Shown: positions 15,514-24,249, counted from the stretch's first letter. The stretch is 52,139 nucleotides of DNA from Nitrososphaerota archaeon (GCA_027886885.1 JAPCJP010000012.1:1-52139), one strand, 5' to 3'. Made by a program: numbers and translations. Notes: generated by a model from the letters alone, not told the origin.

Positions 15514-17007
15514 CTATGACTTTAGCCATCCGAGCTTCAAGAAGGTGTATGTCGCGAGCGCCATGGCGATGCCTGTGACCAAGAGCACCTCCCACAGGTC
15601 TGCTTGGTAGGGCACGTCCAGGAGGTTCGTGCCGAGCAGACCCGAGACTACGGCGGGGATGACCCCGACGCCCGTTATCACCGCCAGGATCTTCAGTATG
15701 CGGTTGGTATCGAACGATGTCTGATTGATGTAGAGGTTGATGAGAGAGTCCAGGTTGTCAGTCAGGTCGTCAGCCAGCTCGTTCTGGAAGTTGGCTTCGT
15801 CGAGGAGGACGTTGAAGGTGTCCCTGGCCCTATCGTCGAACCCTTCGAGCGTGACCCTCCTTGAAATCACGATGTTGAGGAGGTTCTTGAAGTGGACCAG
15901 GTTCGAGACGAGACGGGAGACCTCCTTGTTCAGCTGGTACATCCGCTCAAGGAAATCCCTCGGGAGTTTGGACCTGGGCGTGTTCCCGATTCTGACCACC
16001 TCGAGCTCGATCTCCCCGAACATGGATTTGTAGACCCCAAGCGTCGACTCGAGGATCTCGTAGAGGAGAGAGACGGCGAGAGTGGTGTTCTCGAGTGCAT
16101 CGGGCTCACTGGCTATTTCGTCGAAGAGTTGGAGCTTGTGAGGCGAAAGGGTGATTATCTTCGTACCGCTGCAGATGACCACAAGCCCCGTCTGGGATAT
16201 CCTGGTGTAGCTCTCGGCGCGAGTCGGATATTGTATCTCCCCAGACTTGAGGAAGATGAATGACATATGCTGGACGTAGTCTATGTGAGGGAATATCTCG
16301 TCCACTACTTTCGTCTTGAAATGGCGCAGAGGGACATGGAGCGCGGAGCTCAGGGTTGTGATGCCCTTGTCGGTCACCTCGCCTATGTTTATCCACTCCT
16401 GATCTTTGGTCCTCAGGTGGGCTGAGACGTCATCCCAGGTCAAGCCCCGGTGGACTCCATTAGCGTCCACCGACTCCATGGTTGTCTCGGGCTGTTCGTT
16501 AGCCTCCGCCTTTGTCTCCGGCTTTGTGCGAATCCTGCTGCCGGTAACCCTGCCCGTCACGGCGAGCGCCCTCGGGAGACGCAGGAGCCTCAGAAGCAAC
16601 GCCGGAGACCCCGAGATATTCAAACCCAGAAGGGAAAGGTAGCTCAAGAAGGAGAACGCGACGATGATCAGGTCGAGGAGGTGCCAGGGAGCTTTGAAGT
16701 ACGCCCACCTGCTCCTCGCGAGGTAGAGCTTGGAGAAGTACTCGGCGACGAAGAGCAGGATGATCGTTCCATCGATTATGTCGAAGAAGTGGAGTACCGC
16801 ATCGGAGAAGGTGAAGAAGAAGGGGAGGAGGATAATCGGGATGAGGACGATCGAGAGGAAGGCCATGAACTTGTCCGAGAGTATCGCGTTGACGGTTTCT
16901 CGGAGCTCGTCCCTGGGGTCCTCTTTGGGCACATAGAGAGACCGGGGAAGGTAGAACTCTCCATCTGGATCCGGCGTGACGGCCTCGATGTCTTCTCTAT
17001 CCGTCAA
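15514..17007 (-). CDS. Voltage-sensor-like domain fused to CorA-type metal channel
   Basis: The 497-residue protein starts at TTG 17007. Residues about 45-155 form four membrane helices with voltage-sensor marks: S2 with Glu89 (FVAEYFSKLYLA), S3 with Asp112 (HLLDLIIV), and S4 with Arg140, Arg143, Arg146 and Arg153, the first three at three-residue spacing. A charged linker (155-190) leads to a CorA cytoplasmic domain (190-430) and two C-terminal helices. The CorA signature GMN is GTN (459-461). CorA proteins form pentameric Mg2+ channels. A voltage-sensor fusion is unusual and suggests membrane-potential control, which is inference. A TATA-like GTTTAAC lies near 17039. Confidence 0.82.
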   Translation of the reverse strand: MTDREDIEAVTPDPDGEFYLPRSLYVPKEDPRDELRETVNAILSDKFMAFLSIVLIPIILLPFFFTFSDAVLHFFDIIDGTIILLFVAEYFSKLYLARSRWAYFKAPWHLLDLIIVAFSFLSYLSLLGLNISGSPALLLRLLRLPRALAVTGRVTGSRIRTKPETKAEANEQPETTMESVDANGVHRGLTWDDVSAHLRTKDQEWINIGEVTDKGITTLSSALHVPLRHFKTKVVDEIFPHIDYVQHMSFIFLKSGEIQYPTRAESYTRISQTGLVVICSGTKIITLSPHKLQLFDEIASEPDALENTTLAVSLLYEILESTLGVYKSMFGEIELEVVRIGNTPRSKLPRDFLERMYQLNKEVSRLVSNLVHFKNLLNIVISRRVTLEGFDDRARDTFNVLLDEANFQNELADDLTDNLDSLINLYINQTSFDTNRILKILAVITGVGVIPAVVSGLLGTNLLDVPYQADLWEVLLVTGIAMALATYTFLKLGWLKS

Positions 17008-17072
17008 TAGTCGCTTCCAATGTGTGTTTGAATCGGTTGTTAAACCTGCGCCGGAGCGGGCGAAGGAAGCGT

Positions 17073-17759
17073 CTACTCGAAGAGGTTCTTCTCGAACTCG
17101 TCCAGGATCGCCCTGACGACGAGCTCCCGGATGTTCAACGAACTGGAGATGCTTCCGACCTCGGTATCGTGTTCATCCAGTATGTGGAATAACACCCGCT
17201 TCCTGTCCGCGTCACTCTGTTTCCCGGCTATGCGCGCAGCCTCGCCCATCGCCCTGTTGCGGACCCCGATCAGCGCCACTCGCTCTGCCTCCGCTTCCTC
17301 CAGGGCTTTGTCGAGCTCGAGAAGCACTTGCGAGAGCTTCGAGATCCTGGCCTTGTCGTCCCCCGGGGCGTCGAGCGCGTTCTGGACCCGTCCGCTCATG
17401 GACGCGACCTTTTGGGATGGTCTGGCCTTCGGCGCTTCGCCTAAGACTGTAGCGTGCTCGATGTAGATGTTCGAGGCGACGTCCATGGTGATCGAGATGC
17501 TCCTTGCGAGCGAGTATCGTCTCCTCGCAGGTCCACTCGGGCTCGGCTCCGACGAGGAGGCGACCAGGCCTGCCCGTTCCATTATGGCCATGTGCTTGGC
17601 GACCAAGGCCTGCCCGAGACCTAGCTCCTTGGAGATCTGCAGACCGTAGGCGGCCTCCTGGCTGAGGCGCTTGATGATTCTCCTTCGCACGGGGTTCTCC
17701 AGCACCTGGAGCACGGAGTCGAGTTCGGCCTGGTTCGTCTTTACCAACTCAATTAGCAA
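17073..17759 (-). CDS. ArsR-like winged-helix regulator downstream of Hsp20
   Basis: The protein is 228 residues from a TTG at 17759. Residues about 12-82 are a winged helix (VLENPVRRRIIKRLS, YGLQISKELGLGQALVAKHM, GLVASSS, RRRYSLA), the ArsR-type arrangement. Residues about 125-175 are Glu/Ala-rich and probably a coiled coil for dimerisation, followed by a hydrophobic C-terminal region. The gene begins 18 bases after the Hsp20 stop on the same strand, so it is probably co-transcribed. The layout recalls archaeal heat-shock repressors such as Phr and HSR1, which regulate themselves and hsp20. A T-run between the genes may reduce read-through. Confidence 0.82.
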   Translation of the reverse strand: MLIELVKTNQAELDSVLQVLENPVRRRIIKRLSQEAAYGLQISKELGLGQALVAKHMAIMERAGLVASSSEPSPSGPARRRYSLARSISITMDVASNIYIEHATVLGEAPKARPSQKVASMSGRVQNALDAPGDDKARISKLSQVLLELDKALEEAEAERVALIGVRNRAMGEAARIAGKQSDADRKRVLFHILDEHDTEVGSISSSLNIRELVVRAILDEFEKNLFE

Positions 17760-17777
17760 AAAACCGAGGAAGGGGAC

Positions 17778-18266
17778 CTACTTTAGGTCGACCCTTCGAG
17801 GGCTGCCCCCGGGCTTCTGCTGCCTCTTCGGCAACTTCAGCTCGAGGATCCCGTTCTTCATAGTCCCGTCCGCCTTGTCGGCGACGACCTGCTCTGGAAG
17901 GGTGAGGTATCGGTGCAATGAGGAGAAGGACCTCTGGACGACGCCCGCGCCCTCCTTCTTGCCCTTGCTCTCGACCTTCTTCTCGGCCTTGAGTTCGAGG
18001 CTGTTGGAGTCGATGCGGACTTCGACCTCCTCCTTGGAGTAGCCCGGCAGCTGTGCCGTCAGGCTGAAGTGGTCGCCCCTGTCCTGGAGGTCGAACGAAG
18101 GCTGCTGCCTGTCAAGTTCGGACCAGAATGAGCTCATGGGTCTCTGGAAGAATGGTTCGAATAAGTCGTCGAAGATGGTGCTCAGACCCCCGCTCTGGAC
18201 CGCTAGTGCGGTCGAGTCGGGCCTGGTCGTCGGCTGGGACTTTTTCTTTGTGCTCTTTTCTGTCAT
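17778..18266 (-). CDS. Small heat-shock protein Hsp20 (alpha-crystallin family)
   Basis: The protein is 162 residues from the ATG at 18266, which has AAAGGTGA upstream; a GTG at 18275 would add three residues. The N-terminal arm (1-60) is variable. The alpha-crystallin domain follows (about 62-158): FDLQDRGDHFSLTAQLPGYSKEEVEVRI, then RYLTLPEQV, and GILELKLPK, the family's GxLxLxxPK mark. It acts as an ATP-independent holdase in the cytoplasm. The promoter has a TATA box at 18305 and a large palindrome at 18280-18304, and an HTH gene follows. Confidence 0.93.
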   Translation of the reverse strand: MTEKSTKKKSQPTTRPDSTALAVQSGGLSTIFDDLFEPFFQRPMSSFWSELDRQQPSFDLQDRGDHFSLTAQLPGYSKEEVEVRIDSNSLELKAEKKVESKGKKEGAGVVQRSFSSLHRYLTLPEQVVADKADGTMKNGILELKLPKRQQKPGGSPRRVDLK

Positions 18267-18279
18267 GTCTTTCACCTTT

Positions 18280-18304
18280 GGTATAATACATGCAGTAGTA
18301 TACC
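18280..18304. promoter_or_regulatory. 25-bp palindromic operator candidate of the hsp20 operon
   Basis: Two 10-base arms, GGTATAATAC (18280-18289) and GTAGTATACC (18295-18304), are inverted repeats with one mismatch around a 5-base centre ATGCA. The palindrome abuts the TATA box (18305-18312) on its downstream side, so it covers the probable transcription start. A bound protein there would block initiation. The HTH gene in the same operon is the obvious candidate. Confidence 0.7.
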
Positions 18305-18312
18305 TATATAAG
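18305..18312 (-). promoter_or_regulatory. TATA box of the hsp20-HTH operon
   Basis: Minus strand CTTATATA, about 39-46 bp upstream of the ATG at 18266, leaving a short leader that contains a ribosome-binding site (AGGTG). Confidence 0.65.
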
Positions 18313-18348
18313 CCTAGCGGGAAGGAGAGACCGAGGCAGGGACGCCCT

Positions 18349-19224
18349 TCAGAAGCTACGCATGACGTCGCGTGCGAAAGACCTTAGCTTCCGTGTGTAG
18401 TCCGAGGCTGAGTCGTGCTCGAAGTCTACCATGACATGAGAGACTCCGACCTCTTGGAGCTTCTCGACCCTCCTGACCGCCGACGACCGTTCGGACTTGT
18501 CCCCCTTCAGGAAGAGCTTGCACGAGATAGTGATGTCCTCGAAGGACCTCCCTTTTGCTTCCGCCTCCTTCCGGATCACCTCGGCGCCAGCCTTGATGCG
18601 CGCGGGCTGCCTCCAGGTATTGGAGAGCCAACCGTCGCCCAACCTGCCTGTGCGGCGCAGGGCAGGGATGCTTTCGCCGCCTATCCAGATGGGCACGTGC
18701 TCCTGACGGGGCTTGGGGTCGAAGACCATCGGCCGGAGCTTGAAGAACCTCCCGCTGAACTGCACCTTCTTCCGGTCCTTTCTCCACACCTCTCTGAGGA
18801 ACGCTATCGTCTCGTCCGTCCTCGGGGCGCGCTCTTTCAGGGGAACGTTCGAGACCTCGAACTCCTCCCTCATCCACCCCAGGCCCAGGCCGAGTATCAT
18901 CCTGCCCTTCGAGAGCTCGTCCATGGTCGCGACCTGTTTGGCGAGAACAATCGGATTCCTCAGCGGGGCGAGGAGGACGAACGTTCCCAGTTTGACCTTG
19001 TCGGTGATCCCCGCGACGTAGGAGAGCAGGGTGAGGACCTCGTAGCAGGCCGGACTGAGCTTGCTCCACCCCTGATTGGCATTGAACGGGACTACGAGCC
19101 GCTCAGCCACCCAGAGCGAGTAGTAACCTTCCTCATCGGTGGCCCGCGCCTGTTCTATCAGCCCCTTTCGATTGGCGTCTCGCCCGTAATTCAGGATCCG
19201 TATTCCGAAGCGCGGCGCTGTCAC
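18349..19224 (-). CDS. Luciferase-like (LLM class) F420-dependent oxidoreductase
   Basis: The 291-residue protein starts at a GTG with a TATA box at 19249-19256. It shows the luciferase-like TIM barrel: N-terminal FGIRILNYG, ATDEEGYYSLWVAER, KVKLGTFVLLAPLRNPIVLAKQ, GRMILGLGLGWMREEFE and VPIWIGGES. Such enzymes use coenzyme F420 or FMN for hydride transfer to varied substrates. The archaeal setting favours F420, which is inference. No cofactor-biosynthesis or substrate gene is adjacent. The gene ends 38 bases before the hsp20 TATA box. Confidence 0.87.
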   Translation of the reverse strand: MTAPRFGIRILNYGRDANRKGLIEQARATDEEGYYSLWVAERLVVPFNANQGWSKLSPACYEVLTLLSYVAGITDKVKLGTFVLLAPLRNPIVLAKQVATMDELSKGRMILGLGLGWMREEFEVSNVPLKERAPRTDETIAFLREVWRKDRKKVQFSGRFFKLRPMVFDPKPRQEHVPIWIGGESIPALRRTGRLGDGWLSNTWRQPARIKAGAEVIRKEAEAKGRSFEDITISCKLFLKGDKSERSSAVRRVEKLQEVGVSHVMVDFEHDSASDYTRKLRSFARDVMRSF

Positions 19225-19248
19225 GATGATTCGCGGTCGTCGAACGCG

Positions 19249-19256
19249 TAATTAAG
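19249..19256 (-). promoter_or_regulatory. TATA box of the LLM oxidoreductase gene
   Basis: Minus strand CTTAATTA, about 28 bp upstream of the GTG at 19224. The spacing fits a leaderless transcript. Confidence 0.55.
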
Positions 19257-19283
19257 CGTTGGACAGGTCAGCCTGCGGCCACG

Positions 19284-21002
19284 CTAGAGCCGGGGGATCA
19301 CGGGCAGGATGAGATGGGACGGGTGTTTGGCGTCGTGCAGGACCCGCTGCAGCGCCACAAGAGGTTCGCTCTCCTCGACGACAGGCTTGCCCGAGTTCAG
19401 GTTGCGGTCGAACTTTGGAAAGTTGCTGCTTGAGATGTCGACCCTGATGCGGTGCCCCACCTTGAAGACGTTGCTGGTGGACCAGAGGTCGACGGTGTAC
19501 TCGTTCACGACCCCGGGCGTCGAAAGGACCGGCCTGGCCCTCGAGTTCCGGTATCTGGCCCTGATTATCCCGTCAGCGATGAGCTGGGCGAAGCCGGATG
19601 GCCTCACGTCGACGAGCTTGGCGGTAAAGTCGGTGTCCGCGGCTGAGGTCGACGCGAAGAGTTTCATCGCGACACGGCCGGTTACCTCGATGTCCTTCTC
19701 GAGGGGCGCGGTCGAGTAGACGAGGACGTCGGTCCTGCTCTCGGCCCGGGACTGGTCGTGCGGCCCCTCTGATGGGTAGGTCGAGCGGGCGACCATGTCC
19801 TCGCTAAGCGTGGGGACGGGGTTGAGAGGGTCGTAGACGAAACGGTCTGCCTCCTCCTCCTCGGGTGGAGACCTGCTGAGGGTGCCATAGCCCCGGGAGC
19901 TGTTCGCGTCGCCGCCGCTGTGGATGAAAAACTTGGTCAGACGCTGTCTCGACAACGGCCACTCGTTCTCGTACCTCCAGACCTCGTCCCCCATGACGAA
20001 GATGCGGACGGGCGGGTCCCTGGAGACGCCGTTGTCGACATCCTTCAGCCAATAATCGAACCACTTGAGAATCAGCCCCTCCATCCCCATGCCACTCCAT
20101 TCGGCCTTCTCGCCGAAGCTGAATTCGCTTGGGAGAGAGTGGTTCCAGGGGCCGACGATCAGGGCAGGCGACCTGCTCTTCTTCGTCTTCCCCTTGGACC
20201 TTAGGCCTGCAAAACTGTCGAGCGAGCCCTGGAGAAAGAAGTCGTACCACCCGCCGACGATGAAGGCGGGAGTCGAGACCTTCTGGTAAAATCGAGCGAG
20301 GTCTACCCTGGCCCAATACTCGTCCCGATCGGGGTGGCTCGTCCATTCCTTGAGGTACCTGCTCCATGGGATAGGGAGGTCCTTAACCGGGAGGAAACGG
20401 TAGGTTGAGTCGTACATCTCGTCGATGTCGAAGGGTTTGCTACCCTGCTTCCCTTCGGGCCAGGGGTTTCTGCTCTCCATCTCCTTGGAATGTCCCACCA
20501 GCCAGTGCTCGACGAATTGGAGCTGAAGCGCGCCCCCTCGTGAGACCCATTCGTCGTAGGAGCTTGCCGGCGCAAGGATCGGCGCGATGGCCCGCAGATG
20601 GGGCGGGTCGGAGATGGCCGCCAGCCACTGCGTCAGTCCGACGTAGGAACCTCCATGCATACCCACCCGTCCGTTGGACCAGGATTGGGAGGCGCACCAC
20701 TCTACGCTGTCGTAACCGTCGGCCACTTCCTGAAAGATAGGGTCATACTCTCCCTCCGATTTGTACCTGCCTCGGACATCTTGGACCGCCACGACGTAGC
20801 CGTTGAGGACCCCCTTCAGGGGCTGGGGATAGCCATAGGCGGCGGTCTTGTCGTAGGGAGTCCTCGTGAGGAGGACGGGGTACCTACCATCTTTCTTCGG
20901 CCTATAGACGTCGATGTAGGTGACAACGCCGTCTCTGAGCTTCAGGGGGACATCGTAGTCCACCCTCATCTCCATGTGAGAAGCGCGGGCCACAGCCTCC
21001 AT
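19284..21002 (-). CDS. CocE/NonD family hydrolase (X-Pro dipeptidyl peptidase S15-like)
   Basis: The 572-residue protein has the CocE/S15 architecture. An alpha/beta hydrolase domain carries the nucleophile Ser119 in MHGGSYVGLTQ, an acid in GGWYDFFLQGS and a His in VGPWNHSLP. A C-terminal jelly-roll domain (about 400-570) follows, with RIRVDISSSNFPKFDRNLN. Relatives are cocaine esterase, glutaryl-acylases and Xaa-Pro peptidases. No signal peptide is evident, so it acts inside the cell. A TATA-like GCATAAAAGC at 21015-21024 lies only 17 bases from this ATG, so the true start may be the ATG at 20975. Confidence 0.88.
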   Translation of the reverse strand: MEAVARASHMEMRVDYDVPLKLRDGVVTYIDVYRPKKDGRYPVLLTRTPYDKTAAYGYPQPLKGVLNGYVVAVQDVRGRYKSEGEYDPIFQEVADGYDSVEWCASQSWSNGRVGMHGGSYVGLTQWLAAISDPPHLRAIAPILAPASSYDEWVSRGGALQLQFVEHWLVGHSKEMESRNPWPEGKQGSKPFDIDEMYDSTYRFLPVKDLPIPWSRYLKEWTSHPDRDEYWARVDLARFYQKVSTPAFIVGGWYDFFLQGSLDSFAGLRSKGKTKKSRSPALIVGPWNHSLPSEFSFGEKAEWSGMGMEGLILKWFDYWLKDVDNGVSRDPPVRIFVMGDEVWRYENEWPLSRQRLTKFFIHSGGDANSSRGYGTLSRSPPEEEEADRFVYDPLNPVPTLSEDMVARSTYPSEGPHDQSRAESRTDVLVYSTAPLEKDIEVTGRVAMKLFASTSAADTDFTAKLVDVRPSGFAQLIADGIIRARYRNSRARPVLSTPGVVNEYTVDLWSTSNVFKVGHRIRVDISSSNFPKFDRNLNSGKPVVEESEPLVALQRVLHDAKHPSHLILPVIPRL

Positions 21003-21033
21003 GGACCGGTTTCAGCTTTTATGCTTGCCTGTA

Positions 21034-21720
21034 TCAGGACTGGGCAACGGTTCCCGCTGCAACCTTCCGTGACCTCAACAGATGGACCGAGACGAGAGTC
21101 ATCCAGAGCAAGACCAACCCTAGGAAGATTCTCTCGTCCAGTCCTCCAATCTGGTCGGCAAGACGCTTTACGATGAACCCAAGGCCCAGGGTCACAAGAG
21201 CGAAGACCACCGCAAGGTCGGCGATCAGCTTCGCTGGCTGTGCGATGCCCTTCAGGGAATCGAGACGATGGAACTCTTGCGATAGGGCTACCGTGCCGAA
21301 GGCTCCTGCCAGGAAGGCCACCGCCGCGACCAGCAGGTGAATCGCCCCATGGCCAGAGACAGGGGTGGCAGGGACATCGGTGGGGAATATCGCGAGCAGG
21401 AGCGCTCCCAACCCCCACACCGCCAACAAGGAGAGTCCGAGCGAGCGCCTGCTCTCCCCCTCCTCGAGAAGCACCATTGAAAGAGCGTAGACAAACACGA
21501 GCGAAAGGAGACCGCGGTTGACGAAATTCAAGGTCATGATGTAGCCGTAGGGCCCGACCGCAAGGTCGCTCTCTGCCTGGCTGATGGGGTTGTAGTGCGG
21601 CGGTAGCGACTGGACGATGACGTCGAGCACCACATAGATGAGGACGCCAGCGATGACGACCCGGAAAGCACTCCTCGAGCCCGGGAGTGAGGGACGCGCA
21701 TTCATGCTCAGCTCATCCAC
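21034..21720 (-). CDS. DUF998 family membrane protein
   Basis: A 228-residue protein with six predicted helices. It carries the DUF998 mark NPISQAESDLAVGPYGYIM just after the first helix, and a His in GHGAIHLL. Family members are multipass membrane proteins of unknown function in bacteria and archaea. It precedes the CocE-like gene on the same strand, with 31 bases between them, although that gene has its own TATA-like box in the gap. Alternative starts at the internal Met codons (MNARP) are possible. Confidence 0.8.
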   Translation of the reverse strand: MDELSMNARPSLPGSRSAFRVVIAGVLIYVVLDVIVQSLPPHYNPISQAESDLAVGPYGYIMTLNFVNRGLLSLVFVYALSMVLLEEGESRRSLGLSLLAVWGLGALLLAIFPTDVPATPVSGHGAIHLLVAAVAFLAGAFGTVALSQEFHRLDSLKGIAQPAKLIADLAVVFALVTLGLGFIVKRLADQIGGLDERIFLGLVLLWMTLVSVHLLRSRKVAAGTVAQS

Positions 21721-21885
21721 GCAATGACGAGCTCGATCGCGTCATCAAGATTTTCGGCCGCATCGAGCCTCATGTGCACTGTGGACTCTGAAGAGGTGGG
21801 TATAGTCCTTTCGAGACGAACCGCGCTCTCGAGCACAAGGAACCTGCGTCCAAGGTCCGACAACCTTTAGTCCGTGAATACCTAG

Positions 21886-22671
21886 ATGCCTCGACCATGT
21901 ATGGGCACAATTGAGGGTCTTGACGCTTTTCACGGGACCCGCGTGGCACGCGACCCGAATGTCGCACGAACCCCCAGGCGTGTCGCTCTCATCCTTGCAG
22001 CGATTGTCTCTCTTCCGCTCCTGGTGGTCCTAGCATACTCTGCGACGAAGAGCGTTCTGCCCCGGGTCACGGGTCTGAAGCTCACGCTCCCCCCGAACAA
22101 TGGGACCGTGCCCCCCAGCGGCTACGTCAACGCCACGAGTAATGCGCAGGAAAAGGGCCCACTCTTTCCCTCCTTCAACCTCCCATCACTGCCTAACCTT
22201 CCGCAGATCAACACCGTAGACCTCCTGCTTGCGGTTACGCTGGCGATTGTGGTCGTCGTGTTGTTCAGAGGACTTGGCCGGAAGGGGCATACTGCCCCGT
22301 TTGAAGAGGACATTCTCTCAGACAGAAGGAGAAAGGTTGCTTCCGTGCTCGACGAGGCTGCGAGGCGACTGAACAGCGGATCCGATTACAGGGATACCGT
22401 CATTCGGTGCTACAGTCTGATCTCAGGGCTTCTCGAGGAGAAATCCGACGTCGACGGACGGGTTCTTACGGCGAGGGAGTTCGAGAGGCGTGTCTCGGAG
22501 AAGCTGATGATAGATTCCCCCTACCTGCAGCAGGTGACGCGGCTCTTCGAGCTCGCAAGGTACAGTGAGGACGAAATCACGCAGGACCAAGCGCGTGAAG
22601 CCGCGCTCTGTCTCTCGAATCTGAGCGCGCCCCTGAAGGAAGGGGCGATCCCAGCAATCGATATTAAATGA
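21886..22671 (+). CDS. DUF4129-domain membrane protein of MoxR cluster
   Basis: The protein is 261 residues from the ATG at 21886; a later ATG at 21901 is possible. It has two membrane helices (about 33-53 and 110-128) around a Pro/Asn-rich outer segment, then a C-terminal domain with the DUF4129 pattern (AARRLNSGSDYRDTVIRCYSLISGLLEE, LTAREFERRV, ELARYSEDEI). DUF4129 domains are typically found with MoxR-DUF58 systems and transglutaminases. This is the first of five closely spaced genes. A TATA-like CTTTAGT near 21862 lies about 22 bp upstream. Confidence 0.8.
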   Translation: MPRPCMGTIEGLDAFHGTRVARDPNVARTPRRVALILAAIVSLPLLVVLAYSATKSVLPRVTGLKLTLPPNNGTVPPSGYVNATSNAQEKGPLFPSFNLPSLPNLPQINTVDLLLAVTLAIVVVVLFRGLGRKGHTAPFEEDILSDRRRKVASVLDEAARRLNSGSDYRDTVIRCYSLISGLLEEKSDVDGRVLTAREFERRVSEKLMIDSPYLQQVTRLFELARYSEDEITQDQAREAALCLSNLSAPLKEGAIPAIDIK

Positions 22672-22696
22672 TGGTCCGGCGTATGACGAGATTCAC

Positions 22697-23299
22697 ATGA
22701 ATTCGAGCAGTGCTGACGCCGCGGCCGGTTCACACTTCCCACGCCGGAGAGCCACTCGCGTGCTCGCGCTCGTTGCAGTCTTTTCCATTCCAGTTGCGTT
22801 GGCCGCCGTCTCGGAGAGCATCGCCGTGGATCTTCTGGTCTACCTGCTCGTCTGTCTGGAGGGGTTGGCGCTCGCCTCCATCGCGATGTCGAAAATCACA
22901 TCGACAACAGACCAAGCGGGATTGGCTGCGGACGCCCACAGTCTCGACCGGAAGTATGTGGGAGTTGACAAAGTCGGGATGATCGCAGAGAGCGTAAGGT
23001 CGGCGGCCAAGGGGTGGGAGATATCACGGAGAGAGATAGCTCGCATCCTCTCGCGTACTATGGAGGATTATGGGACGGCCGCTCCCCTCGTGGATCACCC
23101 CGAAATCTTGAGCTACGCGCAGGGGAACGCTCCCTCCGCCAGCTCGGAGCGACCACGAGCAAAGCCCCTCGGGCGCGAAGAGTACCTCACTGGTCTTGAG
23201 GAGGTTGTCACAAAGTTAGAGCGGGGCGCGTCAGCAGAGAGGCCCATGAGCTTGAGCTCTCTCATCGAAGAGCGGTCCGACGCGGTGGCCACTCCATGA
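22697..23299 (+). CDS. Two-helix membrane protein of MoxR cluster
   Basis: The 200-residue protein has a basic N-terminus, two adjacent membrane helices (about 20-38 and 43-64), and a cytoplasmic charged tail including GMIAESVRSAAKGWEISRREIARILSR. I do not recognise a named family. The stop overlaps the MoxR start by four bases (ATGA), indicating translational coupling. Its place in the operon suggests it works with the ATPase, perhaps as the membrane partner. Confidence 0.72.
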   Translation: MNSSSADAAAGSHFPRRRATRVLALVAVFSIPVALAAVSESIAVDLLVYLLVCLEGLALASIAMSKITSTTDQAGLAADAHSLDRKYVGVDKVGMIAESVRSAAKGWEISRREIARILSRTMEDYGTAAPLVDHPEILSYAQGNAPSASSERPRAKPLGREEYLTGLEEVVTKLERGASAERPMSLSSLIEERSDAVATP

Positions 23300-24249
23300 G
23301 CTCGGATGTGGAGCTTCAGGACAAGCCCCGGAGAATCCTCTCAGAGGTCAGCAAAGTCATCGTTGGCAAACAAGAGCTGCTAGAAAAGGTCCTAGTGGCG
23401 ATACTCGCCGATGGTCACGTGCTCTTCGAAGACTACCCCGGCCTCGCGAAGACCCTCACCGCCCAGAGCTTCGCGTCTGCCCTCGGATGCGAGTTCAAGA
23501 GGGTGCAGTTCACCGCCGACCTCCTCCCGGCCGACATAACAGGCATCTACGCCCTGAACAGAACCACCTCGGCCTTTGAGCTGAGGAAGGGCCCCATCTT
23601 CTGCAACATACTGCTTGCCGACGAAATCAATAGAGCTCCTCCAAGGACTCAATCGGCGTTGCTCGAAGCGATGCAAGAGCACCAGGTCACCATCGAGAAT
23701 GCGACCTTCAGATTGGCCCCCCCATTCATCGTTTTTGCAACGCAGAATCCAATTGAGTATGAGGGCACCTATCCCCTCCCGGAGGCACAACTTGACAGGT
23801 TCATCATGAAGGTCGCGATCGGCTATCCGACCCCGTCGGAGGAGGTGGAAATCCTTGACCGACGGACGAAGAGACAGACCGACGAAGTGAGCATCGAGGA
23901 GGTCGCCTCCAGGAACGACCTTCTGGAGATGAGGAAGGAGGTCGAGGCGGTCCACATAGACCCCGAGGTCGAGAGATACATCGTGAACATAGTCACCAAG
24001 ACGCGCACGCTGAGCGTCGTCGAGGTCGGCGCAAGCCCTCGTGGCTCTCTGGCCATCCTGAAGCTTTCCAAGGCCCACGCGTGGATCCACAAGAGGACTT
24101 ATGTCCTCCCCGATGACGTCAAGGCCGTCGCGGTCGACGCCCTTTCCCACAGGCTTATTCTGACCGCCGACCAGTGGATAAGGGGTACGAGGGCCGAGTC
24201 CATCATCGAGGACCTGCTTGGGAAGGTCGACGTCCCGAAGGTCGACTGA
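23296..24249 (+). CDS. moxR: MoxR-type AAA+ ATPase
   Basis: The 317-residue protein has all AAA+ MoxR marks: a P-loop EDYPGLAKT (the D for G change at the first position also occurs in other MoxR proteins), Walker B LLADEINRAPPRTQSALLEAMQE, sensor 1 FATQNPIEYEGTYPLPEAQLDRF, and the C-terminal lid with ASPRGSLAILKLSKA. MoxR ATPases act as chaperones that activate or mature proteins with von Willebrand A domains, here presumably the DUF58 protein encoded directly downstream. It is cytoplasmic. Confidence 0.94.
   Translation: MSSDVELQDKPRRILSEVSKVIVGKQELLEKVLVAILADGHVLFEDYPGLAKTLTAQSFASALGCEFKRVQFTADLLPADITGIYALNRTTSAFELRKGPIFCNILLADEINRAPPRTQSALLEAMQEHQVTIENATFRLAPPFIVFATQNPIEYEGTYPLPEAQLDRFIMKVAIGYPTPSEEVEILDRRTKRQTDEVSIEEVASRNDLLEMRKEVEAVHIDPEVERYIVNIVTKTRTLSVVEVGASPRGSLAILKLSKAHAWIHKRTYVLPDDVKAVAVDALSHRLILTADQWIRGTRAESIIEDLLGKVDVPKVD

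Noticed and set aside
23392-24150. A 252-codon frame antisense to moxR
   Set aside because: The sense strand encodes a complete AAA+ ATPase coupled to its neighbours; the antisense frame has no recognisable feature.
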